Below, piece after piece: positions 62,055 through 64,000 of a stretch of DNA of 64,000 nucleotides. This DNA comes from Epiperipatus broadwayi (taxonomy: Eukaryota > Onychophora > Udeonychophora > Euonychophora > Peripatidae). The translations under genes and the position numbers were made by a program. The notes below the pieces were generated by a model. That model was not told the origin of the DNA and ran no database searches. It saw only the letters and a list, made by a program, of their open reading frames with translations. The stretch spans positions 1,736,001-1,800,000 of the forward strand of contig JAQFVV010012530.1 in assembly GCA_028023455.1 (NCBI GenBank). The letters are read 5' to 3'. Numbering within the stretch: the first letter of the stretch is position 1; each line of letters begins with the position of its first letter.

Positions 62055-62650
62055 AGCTGAAACAGTAGCAAACTCGCCATAGAGTAGTACCACTCAGTGT
62101 AAATTTTAGTAATCAATGAATACAAGAAGGTTTATGCATAAAATCCATATCTAGTGCCTACTCATCTAATATTCTTAAGACTAATTTCTAATTTCCAGCT
62201 TGTAGTTTTCTCAGTGAAAAGCTTTGGATCTGAGAGCACTGCACCTAGATTTTAGGATTTAATGCAATCTTCCAGCAGCCACCTTCTACTGATTTAGTTA
62301 ACTATAAAACTACGAGTCCAAGATGAAACCACAATAATATTTTCAATCCAAGCTCACTCACTGGTATAGTTATATAGATTTGAACCCAGTTCAGTATTTA
62401 TATATTTTGATGTCATTGTTTTTTTTAAAAACCACAGTCACCATTATCCTATTCTAAGATCCAGGGGCAATGTTCTCAAAACCAAGGCTCATTCCTAATG
62501 AAAGGTACAAGTTAGAAACTAATATGAGGATATTGGATGAGTAGTTATTAGATGGAGAATTTATGCACAAACCTTCTTGCATCCATATATTATTAAGTCT
62601 TGCACTGGGTGACCCTACTGTATGGAAAATTTGCTACTGTTTTAACAGCT
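62055..62650. mobile_element. Foldback element F, copy 2 (long loop)
   Basis: Arms 62055-62205 and 62505-62650 are inverted and match the arms of 32849-33135 (GTGCCTACTCAT.TAATAT; GCACAAACCTTCTTGCATCC). The loop is about 300 bp against about 20 bp in copy 1. It contains GC-richer unassigned sequence, possibly the ancestral core or an insertion. Confidence 0.7.
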
Positions 62651-63042
62651 TATGTAGGCATGTGATGTTATTGCGGTTAATTATTAATTGCCAAGTATAT
62701 TTGAAAAATAAACAGATATCTTGGAAATGTTTTAATAAAAAAAAATGAAATCATTATTTTCAATATACATTTATTTTAACAATCTAGAATACAAATTGTT
62801 AAATTAACTTATCAAACTTAAAAAACAACAACAACATTAACAACAAATATAATAATAGTAATTATTACAGGAAAATTTATTAAGTTGTTAAGATAATTTT
62901 TTTCCATGTGTTAATCATTTTATTGGTTGTTTATTATCTTTGTTTGTTGACCTTTTAATATAACATATTTAAAGAACAATTTGAATTTGTTTTTTATTTC
63001 TTAAAGATCAATGTTTATAATAATTATTTTTGGAAATTACAT
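62651..63042. other. Spacer downstream of the terminal exon
   Basis: AT-rich, with (CAACAA)-type repeats at 62825-62850. No gene seen. Confidence 0.45.
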
Positions 63043-63048
63043 TTTATT
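63043..63048 (-). terminator. Polyadenylation signal AATAAA
   Basis: AATAAA on the minus strand, about 42 bp past the stop codon of the 63-kb exon. In AT-rich DNA the hexamer is common, but its position fits a short 3' UTR. Confidence 0.45.
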
Positions 63049-63089
63049 TTTAATTGAATAATAACTCCTACAATATTGACATAAAAGCT

Positions 63090-63373
63090 TCAGCCAAGAA
63101 ATCGAATATCCTGTATAGCTTGGACATTCCTAATTTCTCCACATATTTTAATTTTCACAGGTACTCCCATTTGTCTTGCCTTAGCGAGTGCATATAATAT
63201 GTTCTCGAAATTTTGTCGACTATATTTACAAACTCTGCGACCATGTCGTTTATTAGGAGTAATATATTCGTCTGCACTAGTCAAATAATTCCATAAGTCG
63301 TTCGTATATCTTTTTTTGAGTTGATGGTCTCCAGCATTCTGACGTGGGTAGTCATCAGTATCGGGAAGATATT
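63090..63373 (-). CDS. Terminal exon of a host gene, prohormone-like, unidentified
   Basis: Minus strand. An excellent acceptor (nine T, then CTTTTCAG) ends at 63374. The exon opens with the last two bases of a split codon and stays open for 93 codons to a TGA at 63092-63090. Codon use is less AT-extreme than the surroundings and there are no stops, so it looks like a live exon. Features in order: an acidic YLPDTDDYP stretch; QLKKRYTNDLW with a basic KKR; YITPNKRHGRR, a Gly followed by two Arg as in an amidation and dibasic cleavage site; then VCKYSRQ...KIKICGEIR with two Cys; and a C-terminal DIRFLG. The YP start, amphipathic middle and YIT..(K)R-G-RR end recall the layout of NPY/NPF-type peptides, but the usual RF/RY-amide end is absent (RH-Gly here). 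A different small secreted or nuclear protein is equally possible. The upstream exons, including any signal peptide, are outside the window. Confidence 0.6.
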
Positions 63374-64000
63374 CTGAAAAGAAAAAAAAATCAAATATGT
63401 ATATTAATAATAATAATACCTTTATTTATTTATTTATTATGATAATATATAAACAATACAAAATTAATATAATTCCAAACAAAGAACTACTTGTGCGAGG
63501 AGTCATATATATATATACATACAAAATAATAATAATGACAATAATTTATATTTAATTACAAACTCACAATATAAACAATATAATAAATTACAAAATATTA
63601 ATCAAAATAACTACCTAGAATATAACCAACATCACAAATATTTTTTTAAATATAGCAAGTGATATGTGGTCAATATCTAACGAATAAGGAGAAACAAAAG
63701 AATTAAACAACCTAATACTATTGTAATTAAACTGTCCACGATTACCTTCCGTATTAAAAGCAGGCAATGTCAATTGAAATTTTGTAGCTAATTAAATATT
63801 TTTAGTACATAAAAGAGATCAACACCGAAATATAACACTAATTACCCTATATTTATAAAGATTAACAACAGATAAAACACAGCCATTACCACAGATATTC
63901 TGAACCAAAGTTAATTTAGACTTTCCAAAAATAATATGCATAGTGTGATTTTGTAAACCATATAATGACTACAAAGTATAAGCCATGTAACCACCCCAAA
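63374..64000 (-). other. Upstream intron (partial) of the 63-kb gene
   Basis: Begins (3' end) with the polypyrimidine-CAG acceptor at 63374-63392. Contains AAT/TTTA microsatellite-like tracts and, further in, a LINE remnant. The donor site lies beyond the window. Confidence 0.5.
63630..64000 (-). pseudogene. LINE C-terminal remnant in the intron
   Basis: Minus-strand fragments read ICGNGCVLSVVNLYKYRVIS, then LTLPAFNTEGNRGQFNYNSI and RLFNSFVSPYSLDIDHISLA. The 'L.LP....GR.......-LFNSLP..I......F+K' pattern is common at the ends of CR1/L2-like ORF2 proteins. One or two stops interrupt it, and it runs off the window end. Confidence 0.45.

Overview
The window looks like AT-rich animal nuclear DNA, most likely from an invertebrate. 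The evidence is: no dense gene array or operon; GT-AG style splice signals with polypyrimidine tracts; and decayed eukaryotic transposons of several classes (RTE-like LINEs, Ty3/gypsy LTR elements, a Tigger/pogo DNA transposon, foldback MITEs, tRNA-derived SINE-like pieces). I cannot name the species. Only one stretch looks like an ordinary host gene: a minus-strand terminal exon at 63090-63373. All similarity statements come from reading and aligning by eye, without searches.

Layout. 0.9-4 kb: two LINE remnants (a minus-strand APE endonuclease; a plus-strand 3' end with a CCHC zinc motif). 4-8.8 kb: AT-rich, nothing recognised. 8.8-10.7 kb: a dispersed repeat whose inverted partner lies at 56.0-57.5 kb; this copy carries a 293-bp hairpin insertion with a 12-bp target duplication. 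10.8-22.5 kb: a minus-strand Ty3/gypsy remnant (gag, then protease) split by a solo LTR (LTR-A, 11971-20990, 4-bp duplication ATAT). LTR-A itself carries a 1.29-kb Tigger element and a 4.7-kb insertion of unknown identity. 23.2-27.7 kb: a second gag 5' fragment, a near-perfect hairpin and a second solo LTR (LTR-B). 28-38 kb: mostly unassigned AT-rich DNA with a tandem duplication, a foldback element, SINE-like pieces and microsatellites. 38.5-44.0 kb: a complete but inactivated Ty3/gypsy retrotransposon (LTR, PBS, gag, protease, RT, RNase H, integrase, PPT, LTR). 44.0-45.4 kb: minus-strand LINE reverse-transcriptase debris. 45.4-48.5 kb: a third solo LTR (LTR-C, duplication GTGC). 48.9-54.2 kb: two 1.8-1.9-kb direct LTR-like repeats flanked by LINE C-terminal remnants. 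55-58.5 kb: the inverted partner of the 8.8-kb repeat, with a tRNA-like retroelement inside. 59.2-61 kb: plus-strand gag of the same family as the one split at 11-22 kb. 62.1-62.7 kb: a second foldback element. 63-64 kb: terminal exon of a host gene with LINE debris in its upstream intron.

The main story is nested transposition that can be read as relative dates. The gypsy gag is oldest, LTR-A landed in it, and Tigger plus the 4.7-kb insert landed in LTR-A. LTR-B supplies the empty site for both later insertions. The items most worth a second look are the unidentified 4.7-kb insert at about 16094-20802, which has three acceptor-like tracts and a promoter-like block, and the prohormone-like exon at 63 kb.
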